Part shown: piece after piece, positions 22,746 through 35,048 of the stretch
How the letters are laid out: each line of letters opens with the position of its first letter
Numbering within the stretch: the stretch's first letter is position 1
DNA from: Eudorina sp. 2006-703-Eu-15
Lineage: Eukaryota > Chlorophyta > Chlorophyceae > Chlamydomonadales > Volvocaceae
NCBI GenBank assembly: GCA_003117195.1
Contig: BDSI01000022.1
Span: 1,115,752 to 1,179,751, forward strand
Direction of reading: 5' to 3'
DNA: 64,000 bases
Translations under genes and position numbers: made by a program
The notes under the pieces: model-generated
Database searches by the model: none
The model's input: the letters and a program-made list of their open reading frames with translations, nothing else
What the model was told of the DNA's origin: nothing

Positions 22746-24367
22746 GGTCGGTCGGTTTCTAAGGCCATGAGGTCGCACACGGCGTCACGACTGCCTCTCC
22801 CAGTGGGACGCCGGTCCCCTCACCGAGGACAAACGTGCGGTGTGGCAGCCACCCCGGCGGATGCTAACGCACTGTGTTAGCCGGCATCCGCCATTGATGA
22901 CGAATGCTTAGGCATTCGCTGCTGCCCTGTCGCGTGCGTTGACGGGCGATTGCGAGAATCGTAGGAATACCGCAGGATGTTGTCCATGTATGAAGAGCCC
23001 TACAGCCCTACTGTGGATGTGTTGCCCTCTGAGCGCCCTCGCGGGTCCGCTGTCCCGGCACGTCCGGTGCAGGAAGCCCAGACAGCGGGGCCCGGCCGGG
23101 GTCCTGCACTTCCCGAGATCGCCACGTTTGAGGACTTCAAGCGCGTCGAGCGCGTTGGTGGCAGCACCAACGGAAGCGGCAGCGGGCGGCACAAGGAGGG
23201 AGGCAGCAGCGCGGGCGGCGGTGGTGGCAGCGGCGGCAGTAAGCACAAGAGCTCAGGTGCGCGCCAAACCCGCTGCTTGCGACCGGGGGCCCCGTTCAGG
23301 GGTTTTTGGTGGGTGGGGGTGTGTGAACCCTGCCAACCGCCAGCGTTCGCGCGAACGCGACCCCTCATTTGATGTCCCGCAGGCGCTTTGCCCACCTTCG
23401 CAGATGCCTCTTTTTTTTAACTTTTATAAAACCTGGGTTGCAGGGCTTTGGCGGTTGAGTCCGTCTGTGCCGCTGCGCGTCGCGTCACAGAATCCCGCAC
23501 GTCCGACAGCTGTAGTGTTGTAGAATTAACGGGCCTGACTCGCAGCACTAGCGCCGCGTGGTGGCGTGGTCACGATTCCATTGGGGCCTCCCTTCGCCTT
23601 CCCCGGCGCAGGTGGCAGCGGCGGCGGCTCCAGTCTGGAAGACCTCAAGGCCGCCGTGGTGGACCACATCAAGCAGCTGCTCAAGGCACGGGGGCTGACG
23701 TCCGCGAGTAGCGTGTGTTGAAGTAGGGGGAACAAAGCGCCACCCTGATGATGACAATGGTGTTGGTCGGGGGAGCGCCAGTAGCGCTGTCAGGTCCACG
23801 GCAGCACCATCTTCGTGGCTGATTTGAAAATTCAAATCCAGGGACACCGAAAGCGCGGGCTTCGGAGCACAACCGGCAACCGGCTGCGCCGGGGGAGCAT
23901 ACGTTGGCGCGCATCCCAATGCCTCGGGGCGTGCACCTGGGCATCGAGGCGTTTCGCGCACCCCGCCTGTCTTCCTGTCTGCCGGCGCTATCGACCGCCC
24001 GCACATGTCCCTGACGTTCGCCTGGCGGTAAGCCTGCTGCCTTGCCTCACCTCACCCTCGCCTCGCCTCGTCTTGCTCTCCACAGAAGCACCACAAGTCA
24101 GGGCAGATCAGCTCCAGCGACTTCCGCGTCATCCTGGAGAAGGCCTCCAACAAGGTGTTCGACACGCTCAGCGAGAGCTCCGCCGGCGGCCACCACGGCG
24201 GCAGCGGCCACGACGGCCGGCGGGACCTGCTGGGGTCCAAGCGGCGGGAGAAGATCTCGCACCTGGTGGAGCAGTACGTGCAGAAGATGGCGGGGCAGCG
24301 CACGGGAGGCGGCGTCAACGGCCGGCCTGGCAGCAGCCTGCCGCCTCCGCCTCCGCTTCCCCAATGA
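12831..24367 (+). CDS. LSD1/KDM1-like SWIRM-DEK_C-amine oxidase protein continuing into a Set2-like SRI tail
   Basis: Exons: 12831(or 12952)-13050, 13306-13430, 13656-13976, 14304-14836, 15103-15307, 15580-15879, 16121-16418, 16535-17106, 17532-17832, 18101-18414, 18662-19332, 19626-19714, 20266-20345, 20822-20896, 21171-21465, 21757-22074, 22391-22572, 22965-23256, 23612-23712, 24086-24367. They join in phase to about 1,857 residues. Seen in order: end of a SWIRM domain (FTFLQEHGLINFGV); DEK_C domain (about residues 100-150); FAD fold start (VVVVGAGVAGLVAATVLK, then VTVLEAQKQPGGR); Glu-rich insertion; oxidase core (VLAVPLAVLQSGAI); FAD-site end (RLFFAGEHT, SGLREAARVL); acidic/Lys-rich linker; helical Set2-type domain (about 1300-1465); SRI-like domain (about 1735-1830). 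LSD1 enzymes demethylate H3K4; SRI domains bind the phosphorylated RNA polymerase II tail. Doubts: the first exon, the 18414/18662 junction (weak donor gtcaag), the acceptor at 22965, and whether the part after 19.7 kb is a separate gene. Confidence 0.72.
17971..18074 (+). repeat. Degenerate gttcctgag repeats in an intron
   Basis: The heptamer gttcctg recurs about six times within about 100 bases of the intron just before the FAGEHT-completing exon at 18101. It is T-rich and may serve as an extended polypyrimidine tract. Confidence 0.6.
20068..20170 (+). promoter_or_regulatory. Cluster of three TGTAA motifs inside an intron
   Basis: TGTAA occurs at 20068-20072, 20118-20122 and 20166-20170, within the intron between exons 19626-19714 and 20266-20345. 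If that intron is not spliced, the frame ends in TAA at 19720-19722 and these would be well placed poly(A) signals. They could produce a short LSD1-only transcript, or mark the end of a separate gene. Confidence 0.4.
22689..22744 (+). repeat. (CTGT)14 microsatellite
   Basis: Fourteen perfect CTGT units, preceded by two CTGC and followed by three CGGT units, in the intron between exons 22391-22572 and 22965-23256. Confidence 0.95.
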
Positions 24368-26961
24368 CCGCAACCAAGCCTGGGGGACAGAGGTGGAGTT
24401 CTCCTGCGGGGAACGAAGGGTTGTGTTGACTGCCGCCGTGGTGTTTGTGTCATGCGATGAGTTGTGACTTGTGAGGGACGTTGGGAAGAGCTCGCAGGCG
24501 AATCACAGAACGGGTTGTGAACCTGTTCTCAGCTGCTCAACTGTACGTGCAGGGGTACCGGTACCGGTGCTTGCGCGGCGCAGGGTCCCGCTCGGGCGGG
24601 CTCCAGGGTACTTGGCTTATGCCTCGAACGAAGCATCGCGTATGTCGGCTGGGCACGCCGGCAACCAAAATGCACGAACACATGAAGGCTGGGCTGCCAG
24701 CACCACTGTTGGAGAGGGGTGTAGACGGCCCGGTGGCGATGCCCACCCCGGAAGCATTGGGCCTGAGATGCGCTGACATTGGCGCTTGTCGTTTGTTGCA
24801 GCGATATACACGATTAGGTTTGACCAGGAGCCTCCTGGCTTCAACGTGACCGCCGCTCAGACGTTTGAGGACTCCTGGAATGAAGACGAGCGAGCTGTCC
24901 TCGGACCCCCGGTGTGCTGAGTAGCACCTGCGGCACCCCTCGGACTGCCGGTAGGGGCGTCGCAACGGGGGGACACCGCGAGGTTACAACGAAGGCGGAC
25001 GGCACCGCAGCGGCGGCTGGGGCCCTGTTAGGATTGACGTAACTGTGCCAATATGTTGTTGTTCCGGAGCTGTAATTTGTTCAAGCGCCGGCATGCGAGA
25101 CGGACCTTCATTCGAATCAGGTTAGATCGGACCCCACTCGATATCGGTGACAGCCCAAGCCTCCTTGTCGGAGACCCTGCGCTGCTGTTGATCTCCACCT
25201 TATGGGCAGCTCGTGCAGAGGAGGGGGGATCTGCGTTGCAGCTATCATACCTCGCGAAGGTATATGGCTGGTGGTCATCCGAAGTCTTTCGCATAAGGGG
25301 CTGGGAGCGGCGGTGTGGGGCTACGTTCTGCGGCTGGGCGGGAAGACGTGGGGGTAGGGGCTGTATCGGCCGCGTCGGTGTCCGCTCCTGGCGGATGGGG
25401 CGTCAGCGCGAATATCGTCCGCCGCGGGCACGCTTGAGCTGGGCGTCATTGAGGCCTCGTTGTCTTGTCGGATGAAGGACGCCTTGGCTCTGTGCGCATT
25501 TCCTGTCGTGCTTCGTAAGCAGGAACCAGCGGCTTGCGAGGCGCACTGAAGTGCTTGGCTTGCGCTTGTCGCTGTCCGCAACGTGCGTCGTGTCTGCTAC
25601 CGTGGATCCTCCCCAGGCCCCCTTACAGGGCGCTCCCCGGAGTAAGTCGGGCTATCAGGGGCTATCTCTTGCTATTTGATTTGAGTCGACGTTCCGTCGG
25701 GCGTCCCAGGGTGGCAGCATTCAGCCTGACGGCTCACATGGCGTATGAAGATCGCTTCCATGGATTCCCTTTTCTTGTTGAGGACGGCCGTGGGTGGGTC
25801 CATCCATGCGGTGCGCGGGGCCGTCTCTCACGCACCTGCACGCATTCACTGCCTGATGGCCCAGGGAATCCCGCACTGGTGCTGCATAATGGCCACATCT
25901 GGTTGGGCGGACGCAATAAGTTTACTGCGTTTGTAATATCTTTTGAGGTGGCAGTGTTTGGAAACTTGTGCATGTGGGAGGGCGCCTCGGGTCATGGCCT
26001 ATGTGGGCTCCTGTAGGCTATGGGAGGATCTGGCAACCACCCCTTTCACAGCGAGGTCGCTTCAGTCAAGCGCGTGCGTGCGTGGAGGACGCGCACCGTG
26101 GCTGCAAGATCATATGGCGACAAGAAAGCTGTGGCGTACTCTTTAAATGATTCATGCTGACACATGTCGCTGTGTCAAGGCCATGAGCACCCGCGATTGT
26201 TATGTCGGCCAGACATAACTCTCTATGAGATATCAGTGTACCCAATATCAGAACACCCTCGGTTTTGTGCATCAAAAGTAAGGATAGTAAGGATTCCTGC
26301 CAAATGGAAATTTCAGCCGGTCGCCTAGCTGGCACATGCTTGCATAACAGAAGCGAGTACCCGGCCATTGCAATGTGCCCACATGAAAGCAACAAGGCTA
26401 ACCGCATTTGCGGAGGCTAAAAAACAAAGATTGCGGTCCGGTGCAGCAGCAGTCGAAAGGGTTGTAATGTAATTGGGTCGTTAAAGCGTCACCACAGTCC
26501 AGATTCTGTTCGTTGCAGGCCGATTTCCTGTACGTCATCTATAGGAGACCGCCATGAAACGGCAGACTGCAACCTATCACTGAATCCCTCTCCATGCCTT
26601 CTGTTGCGTAGTGGAATGACTTTTCGCAGATAGCCTTGGTTGCCGGCCGGATACGGGCCGTGGACGACCGTGCGCGTTTCCATAAATAAGGGCCACCAGA
26701 TGCTATTAAGTCTTTCCAGAAGCCAATGAGAGCATTCGACTCATCCTTAAGGGTGTGGAGCTGAGCTGGTATCCGCTGGTCGTACAATCGAATCGGGGTG
26801 TAAATCCCCAAAATTGCATTGGACGGAAAATTCAGGATACCGAGCACGAGAAAACCTCATAGCCCTCTCAACGACAACTGTTTCTGTTAGTTTCTCCTTC
26901 TTTAGCGCCTTTAATCTGGTGCTTTCCAGGCCTTCTTAACGTCCGGCGCGCGCCTGGCGCG
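24368..26961. other. 3' UTR and intergenic stretch without a recognised gene
   Basis: The first 700 bases are probably the 3' UTR of the preceding gene; the last few hundred are the promoter and 5' UTR of the GARP gene. Open frames near 25.5-26.0 kb (plus) and 26.5-26.8 kb (minus) are over 100 codons but show no domain, no usual exon composition and no phase-matched splice sites. Confidence 0.45.
25071..25075 (+). terminator. Candidate poly(A) signal TGTAA of the LSD1/SRI gene
   Basis: This is the first TGTAA I see after the TGA at 24365-24367, which implies a 3' UTR of about 700 bases. Confidence 0.4.
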
Positions 26962-29476
26962 ATGGCCTACGACGCGGTGCAGGCCCTTCAAGGTTTCTAT
27001 GGCATCAAGGAGGACGCTGCAGCGCTGGACCCGGCGGCCGGCCTCGTTCCCTTGACATCTTCCCTTATTCCCCCTCTCGTGGCCCAAGCATTTGGGCTGC
27101 CCACGTTCGGAGGCGCTCAGCCAGTCCAGCACCAACCGACTTTAGGACCACAGCAACATGCTCAGAGTCTCTACGGATCGATGACGAACCCTGCTCTAAT
27201 GGGCGCGTTCGGTTTCGGCGGTGCCCAGTTCGCTGCGGCGATTCAACAGCAATCGCAACTGGCAACGGGGCTTCCACTGGGCTACTTGCAAGCATTCGCC
27301 GCAGCCAGTCAACATCACCAACAACAACAGCAGCAGCAACAACAGCAACAACATAATGCGGCGGCTATTCTAGCGCAGACTGCGGGAGCGCTTCATGCTC
27401 ACACCGCAGCGTTGGCCGCTGCGGCCCGCGCAGCGCCAGCAACATCTTCAGCCATTTCACAGCCGCTGATGCCGGCATTTTCACAAGATGTGACGACGGC
27501 AAGCGCACCACAACATGACCAGGACCGAACGACGACGAACACAACCGCAACGACATCATCCGTGCCAAAAACAGGCCTTGGAGCTACCATCAGACCGGTC
27601 GCCTCCATGCCGTTCCAGAACCCGCTGATGATGCAAAATCTGTATGCAGCTTTCTCGCAGCCGCAAGCCACGTACGCGCAGACGGCCTCGCCGGTCTTCG
27701 GGGCTGCGGTGCCGCCCTATGGTGCAGTTCATTCAGCATACTACGCAAGACCACCCGATGCCAATGCTGCAGCCGTCGCTGCCGCTGCGGCTGCGGCGGC
27801 TGCCGCAACGGGCGCGTACGGCTACTCTCCCGCGCCGTCCGCAGGTGGGGCCGACTGCGCCATGGCCTTCATGGTCATATGCCCGCCGTGCGCTCCCAAG
27901 CTGCAGCCTGCCTGTTCTCATACCAGCGGTTCAAGTCAGGGGGAAGGGGCTCACTGCCGTGTAACATGTATATTACCAAGATTGAACAAGGGGAGGAGGA
28001 GAAGGTTGGGTTTTGCTTCGAAAAACTGGCTTGCACGGTGGCGCAACCACGCATCAACTGTTTACTACCTCGATATCTATGACAGGAAGGGGGACGTGGA
28101 GTGCGGCGCCGCAACGCAACCTTTGGTGCCATATGACATCAGCTTACATGTGACATGCACGCTAAGCACACCCTTCTAACTAACCGCCCCCTCCACGGCC
28201 CGCCAGATTTGGGGCCCCATTGATCCTTTCTCCCATCCGTCGCCAGCCTGGCGGTACCTGTCAATAACTATTCACTAACTTTTGTTCCGGCAATCTCGCC
28301 CCATTTTTCGCGTCCATGCAGTAACGTATGGCAGTAGTTTCCACCCCGGCTACGGCGGCAACCCCCTCGACTACTCGGCGGCCCTGGCGGCCGCCTACCG
28401 GCCGGTCGCTGCACCGGTCGCGCCGTCGCCCTCGTGCAACCCGCAGCAGTCCCAGTCAGCCGCTGAGGAGGACTACACGGATGACGGGTCCACACGCGCG
28501 ATCAAGCGCCCGCGGCTCGTGTGGACGCCGCAGCTGCACAAGAAGTTCGAGAGCGCCGTGCAGAAGCTGGGAGTCGAGAAAGCCGTGCCCAAGAACATCA
28601 TGCAGGTGACCGAGGGAGGGGCATGAGCAGTCGTGGGGCCGGCAGGATTGCCGGAGTGTGGGGACTGGGAGATGAGGTCGATGGGGGAGACGGCCGCGGC
28701 GATGAATGGAGTTCTGCCCGGACTGCAGAGCGGGGCGGCCGCATCGCAGGAAAGGCACTGGCCGGAATGAGGCCAGCCTACCTGATGGGCTTGGGGGGAG
28801 GCAGTTGCGGATGGGGACGCGGTTCGCTGAAGGATGCTGTCACCTGCGTCGCTGTCTGTCGTGTTGTGAACATAGATGCTGTTCGGACGCTAGTTGGGCG
28901 AAACGAAGCGCGTCGATCATAGGAACTGTGCCTTCACAACTGATCACGCGCCTGCATCCATCCCTCGGCATTCGGGTGCGCGCACAGGCGTCGGCGTCGG
29001 TGCATACCTGCTGCAGCTCCTTTCCCTGCCCGAGATAACAACCCCGGCATTGGACACGCAGACGCATGTGCGCATCATGGCGAAAACTGTATTGGTAATT
29101 TGTTTGCGTCGGGCGAGTTTCTTTGCTAAGCTATAACATGCCTTGTAATCGGCCAAGCACTCTAATTCTTGTCATGTGCATCGCCTCGCAGGAGATGAAC
29201 ATCGACGGCCTCACCCGGGAGAACGTTGCCAGCCACCTGCAGAAGTACCGCATGCTGCGTCGCAAGGACGTGACCTCGAGCGAAGGCCGGGACTCGGACA
29301 GCCGGACCCAGGGCACGAAACGCAGTGAGCCCGAGAGCTGCCGGCCTGTGCTTACCGCCACACAGACTACGTCGACGGTGGGCGGTGGAAGCGGCCGAGG
29401 GGCGGGCGGCGGCGCGCCGTCGGCGCTTACCGACCCCACGTCGGGCGTCGTCTGCTGTGCCGGCGTCACGGCCTAG
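26962..29476 (+). CDS. GARP (LUX/ROC15/ROC75-type) transcription factor
   Basis: Three exons, 26962-27844, 28322-28605 and 29192-29476 (TAG), join in phase to 483 residues. The GARP/Myb-like DNA-binding domain (about residues 355-415) reads RPRLVWTPQLHKKFESAVQK, then GVEKAVPKNIMQ, then EMNIDGLTRENVASHLQKYR. This signature, with an intron after IMQ, is that of plant LUX/PCL1 and the Chlamydomonas clock proteins ROC15 and ROC75; I cannot tell which one. The N-terminal 290 residues are Ala/Gln-rich with a polyQ run (about 27317-27350) and a polyAla run, as in activation domains. The C-terminus is Ser/Gly/Thr-rich. Family members are nuclear and bind clock promoters; a circadian role here is inference from the domain. 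No lesion is visible. Confidence 0.9.
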
Positions 29477-32400
29477 AGGCGTTACTGCCCGTGGCCGCCG
29501 CGGCGTGTCCTTGGCAAGGCACATGACGTGTTGCCCTTTTGTCAATCCAAGAAGGCGTACTATCTGGATCTGCAACCGTGGCGTTGGCGTAATACTGGGG
29601 CTCCACGGCCCCAGGGGGACTTGTCTGCGGTGCGCTGGGTGGCTGGCTGGGTTAGCCCACGGCCCGGTAGTTGCTGGCACCAGCGGGGTATATGGGAACG
29701 TGTGTGCGTGCACACGCGTCGACGGCTGCAGGGCCAGCGTGGGATTGACTGTGGAGGCAGTGGGCGCTGACCCGACGCTGACCCAGTTGCGCCAAGGCTG
29801 GCCAGCCCGGCGCGACCGATTTCACATTCGTATTCTCTGCCTTCGTATTGTGCGATGTTATCGTCCCGTGACGTGTCAGTTGGTCGCCCGTGCTTGCGTG
29901 CTTGTTGCTTGCTTAGGCGGGTGGTGTGGTGGTTGCACGTAATCGTGCGGGTGACTATGCTGCCTGCCTAGCTGGCTCGGTTGCCACGGCGGCTGCCCTG
30001 CCACCCATAGCGCTGTTGCGCCTGACCTGTACTTCCAAGTGCGGTGCGCTGTCATTCCAAGTGGTATAGGCCCACAGCGTGACCAAGCCTGTTTGGGTCC
30101 GCCTTGCAGCCCCGGTGCGCAAGGTGCCGCAGTGTACTAGCAGAGAGAAGCAAGGAGTGGGTTTCGTACCTCTCCATGAACCTATGCCAATCCAGGCCGT
30201 TGAAGGCCTTTTGAAATTGGGAAGCAAGGCCGGCAAAACCCTCCAGAGCGGACTTCTTTTGGGTAGAGCATGATTTGCCGCTAAGGTTGCCGCTTGTCAC
30301 ACTGTGCGCGACTGCGTCTTCTAGGCACTGTATGCTTTCATTCTTTGCTTCTGCATTGTTGCTTTTTCTGTTTGTGTCGGCGTGAAGGAAGGGTGGTTGT
30401 GGGTACCAATGAGATTGCGGTCGCGGGCGTTTCCGGGGGGGGGCCGCGGCTGCCGCGCTTCTTACACGCTCTGCAGAATTGATGTCGATATCGTTGTGTG
30501 GTTGGTCTTCTGCGTCTGTGTGGTTCTGGCCGAACGCGTCTTTATATCCAGAACAGACCGTTCGGGTGCGGATGCTGCTTTTCTTTTGCGCTATATCTCG
30601 GGAAAGAAAAGGCAGGTTGCGGACGAAATCGGGGGGTTGGAGTGGGTTAGATTGCTGTATGGTCATGAAAATTTGGCTGGTCCCCTGTTAGTGTCCTGAC
30701 GCGGCTGGGTGCAGAGGCGCTTAACGAATGGCTCGTTTCTGTTTTTCCATGCAGCCGCGCACACGGCAAGGCACGGAAGCATGGGGGGAGGGATCTTGGT
30801 GGGAGCAGGTGAGGTGCCCGCGCAGCGCGGAGCCGCCCCCCAAGAGGGTAACTTGTAGGTAGGCGTGCAGTGCTGCGCATTCAGCGGTGATCGGCGTCGT
30901 TATGGGTGGGAGGAAATTGCGGTCAGCATAGATTCTCTGGCTTACCGACGGTCGCGGACAAAATAGCTGGATAAGCGATGTTGGTTAACTTTGCTCGGTG
31001 TTGACCACGGGCGTATTAGGTCTTGCGACATTGTGTTTTATGGCCGTGGTGGCTCCCAGTTCTGGTTGTGTTTGAGCGCGCTTTCGCCGCCCCGGTGTTG
31101 AAAGGGCCACCGCCGCGCCTGTCAGATTGATGGGGCGGCAACAGCCTACCCGGCCAGGCGACGCAGCCAAGGCAGCAGTGTTTGGATGGTGATCTAGTCT
31201 GCATGTTTCCTTTCAAGCATTGCAGTGCCCCACGAACGGCCTGCCACGGATTCAGCTGGCTGCACGTTGTCACGCAACTCGAGCGCCCTTCCCCCGCTCG
31301 CCCAGGAGCAGCGGCAGGGTATGCTGCATGCCAGCGTTGCAGTCGGCCCCGTTTGCTGTCGGCGCGGAAACGGCAGGGCGGGCTGGAGCAAAGACATATC
31401 ACGGAGAGGCGCGTCTATGTGCGTGTGAGTTGAAAAGGCGTGGAGACGCATATATGCAATCGTGTTCCCTGCATTGCATGGTTTTTGCTGTAGCGTTAAC
31501 TGCAGGCATGGGTTGGGGAAGGGAGACCCGCGACGGGCATTCGACGGCGCCGACACGTGGCGTGACGGCCGTGTTGGAGGATGGGATGGGTGGTGCGTAG
31601 AGCTCGTTGGTCGGGTCACGACTTAGGACGGGCCGTGCTTCAGCCACTGAGCACATGCCTCTTGAGCGTGGACCTTTCGGCACCGGCACCTCATTGCAGG
31701 GGCCCAGCCTCTGTCTCCTCTGCCCATGAACATCGAAGAACGTGTTTGGTGGACAGAGAATCCATGCGCTTGTAACAAGTGCCCGGCGCGGCTGCACGCC
31801 TAAACACATGTCCGTGGCGCTTATTCGCTTTTTGCTGTTTGTGGTCGTGAACGAATGGATGTCAGTTGTGTTTGTGCGGATTTGCGCCGCCCCTGCGCTC
31901 CAGCCTTCAGCGGGAGCTGTTGCTTTCCGAGTTCCGATGTGCCATCGATGTTGTGAGGAGCGTCCCTCACCTTTCAGTCTGCGGGGCGGTTGGCATCCTG
32001 CTGCTGACGGAAATTGGCGGTGGAAGTGGTGGCGCAGGCAACGCGGGTGGGGACGGTGTCCTCGGCGTGTGTTTTTGTTGCGCGATGCAGACGCCTGTAG
32101 ACGCCCTGTCACTGCAGTGCGTCTGACATTGATTTACCGTAGAGATGCCGTATGGCCGCGTCATGTTACGACGGGCACGAGAGCGTATTGTGCATTGATG
32201 TATGGAGGGGGTTCACTGTCAGTCGAACAGCTGTTGGTGAAAGGTTTCATCCAATTGTGCCCGATGGCGCGCAGCCCCAGTGCTTTGCCTGTCATACTGG
32301 GATCCTCCCTGCAGCTTCCATCCGACGGGATGGGCACTGTAACTGTCGAGGTGCTTCCCGTGGGAGGGGGAACCCTGGCGCTGAGATAAGCAGACCAGGG

Positions 32401-35048
32401 AAAACTGGTTCGGGCCTGCGAGGCACGAATCATGCCACCCGGCGCCTCCCCGAGTCCCAACAACGGCTCATGTGAGCGAGGGAACCTGTGACGAACTGCA
32501 TGTCTGCCAATAACGCAGGCTATGAAATCCGGTGCCGGTGTGCTACGCCGGGCTGTGACGGGCCGCGCAAGGACATCCGGTTTTCGCAGGATGTCGCCAG
32601 CTATACTTGTTGCGATGCCCTGCCGCCCAAGCTGGAAACAACGCCGATTGATGACAACTCTCGTCGAACATTTACAGATCCGTGCCCGCCCTGTCCGGTG
32701 CCAGGCGCGCATGTGACGGACAGGTCCCGCAGTGCTGCTTCGAAGAATCCCCCGCACCTCCTACGGTATATCCCTGCATGGAACCGCCCGACCTTCTGAC
32801 ATGCAAATGGCCCACACGCAGCAAGTACGTCCCGTCCGCTCCGCCAACCTGAACGGCAGATACTAGCGCACGCCGAGGATACCCACGGCCACGAAATGAA
32901 TTCAATGCCGGTGTTACGCTTTCCGCTCTGAACATAAAACACAGCATCGGAACGCACCACACAGACCCAGTCAGAAGCAGATAAGACGAAGGCACCCGAA
33001 ACGCCTGTGCCCCAACCAGTGTTTGCCTGTTGTCGCTTTTATGTACAGCGTGTCCGTCGAAGGATTTCGCGCGGTCACCACGTCGTCCCCCTTTCGCCCC
33101 GACTCATACGCGATTCGAACGTTCTAGGTCGTTGGCGTCGCAAGCACGCAGACAGTCCGGCATCCATCCGTGCTACCCGCGCTCTTGACACATCCTGGAG
33201 GAACTGCCGAAGGCCCCGCTGCCTTGGTGCAAACACACTTTCCACCGCCTTACCGTTGCTCGCGCCCTGTCCAACGTGCCAAGTTGGTCGACAAAACAGG
33301 GGTGGCATTATCCCCCCCTCATAAACCCCCGTAACCCCAGTGCCATGGGGCCGGCATTCCCCCCGCTCTCACCCTCACGCTCACCCCCTGGCACTGGAAG
33401 GTGAGTTGGTTCGACGAGCCATCACGACTGGTAACGCGGCATTCGGCCCCTGCTGAACCGCGCCCCTACAAAAATGTCAGCTCACCCACCCCGCGTCGCA
33501 CCCCAGCTGCCAGAGCAGTCGCAGCTCGGGCCGGAGGGACAGGAGCCCTTACTGTGCACGGCCACGGGTTCGAGTTGCTGCCGTGCTTCCGGCGACCCTA
33601 CTTCGCCCGTATCGCCCAAAGGACGCACTCGCCGCAGCGCCGACGCAAAAACCCAAACCAAAAACGCGTCGCAAATTCCGCTCAAAGAAAGGTGCCCGGC
33701 GAGGGCAGATCACGGAGATGGGTTGGACTGTCGGCAATGACGGTATGCGGACACAAAAACAGGAACAACATCACGATATCAGTGACGTAGTATCATCTGA
33801 ACGTTGAAAGGAAGCAGGCACGTCGTACACGTGGTGCAGGCCATTAGGAGTACCGTACATCTTTAGCCCGGAGTGGGCAAAGCCTGCCTCGTCGCAGCCG
33901 ATAATGACAATGCTGCACAGCCGGTCCAGGCGACCGGTGGCAAGCCATATAGAAAGATGCGCTACAGCACCAGCGCACATGGGCATACGACGTACGACAC
34001 CTCGGCTCCGGCCGGGGCCGGCTATGCCAGTCTCACACCGCACAGTGCTCTGGGCAAGCCAGCTCCTGAGCAATGAAGCCCAAGCAGTGCACGGCTCTTA
34101 ACCCGGCCGGCCGCAAACAAACGGGCAACCTACCGGAAACCGGATGGCACGGCAGGCAGGTCCCGAGCAGCATCTCAACCATGGTCCTACGTGCCGTACA
34201 CGAGAGTTCCGCGTTGCCTTGCGCGTTTCTCTCATGCCACTTTGGGACTCCACAAACGGGGGTGGTTCTCCTTCCCGCTTCAACCACAGAGGACGTAGAG
34301 TGCCTGCCGCCGGGCACCTCAACGCGTGAGGGTGGCATCCACGCACACCGGCAACCCCATCTTGCACGCCGGGGTCCACCGTCCACTCTTCCACACTTGA
34401 AGCTCATACGTCATATCTAGGCCTAACCTCCCCCACTTCCATTGCAGCTCCTTTGGATTGTAACCCCACTCGCTGTCAGTCTCCTGGCCCACGTACAGCG
34501 GCGGGTGTCCACCCCGTGTGCGCCCGTGGCCCGTCCACCAACCGCCTGCTTATCTCCCACCCGTCCGCGCCTGCAGGCGTCATGCCCTCATGCGCTGTTG
34601 ACGCACGGGCAATCACGGCGCGCCTTCCACAGTCCCACCATCCTACCCCAACCAATCCATACCGGGTCTCAATGCAGTGCCAAGGAAAGTGGACGACTGA
34701 TGACACGACCGTCCCCCACCTCGGCTCGCGCCTGCGCATTACACCTCCATGAATCCCACAGGTCCCGGGGCGCCGCGGGTGGATGAAGAGGCCACAGCCC
34801 GCCCGCGCACTTCATGGCGGCTGAAGCGCTGCCCTCCCTGTGGGCACTCTGGCCGTCAGGAAGGTGGTGACACATCTTGATCGGCCGACGGACTAATGTC
34901 ACGCAGCAGCCGGACAGTGATCGAGTCGGCAGCTCGGCGCAGGAGCTGCGAAGCGCAGGCAGCTCGACAGCTGAAGCCGCGAGCCGCTGTTACATCGCCA
35001 CGTCCGCATGCGCCTCCAGGGTCCAGGGGCAACGGCCACATCGAGCCG
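29477..35048. other. 5.6 kb without a recognised gene (possible long 3' UTR)
   Basis: No exon with a domain or coding-like composition was found on either strand. TGTAA appears at 31771-31775 and 32337-32341, with none seen between the GARP stop codon and 31.7 kb, so a 3' UTR of over 2 kb is possible. Minus-strand open frames of about 200-240 codons at 30.0-30.7 and 31.4-32.1 kb lack any family signature. Confidence 0.45.

Noticed and set aside
25534..26016. 160-codon plus-strand open frame
   Set aside because: No recognisable domain, atypical composition and no fitting neighbouring exon.
30052..30666. 204-codon minus-strand open frame
   Set aside because: No domain, no splice support, mixed composition; probably chance within a non-coding stretch.
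31399..32112. 237-codon minus-strand open frame
   Set aside because: No family signature and non-coding-like composition; shorter plus-strand frames overlap it equally well.
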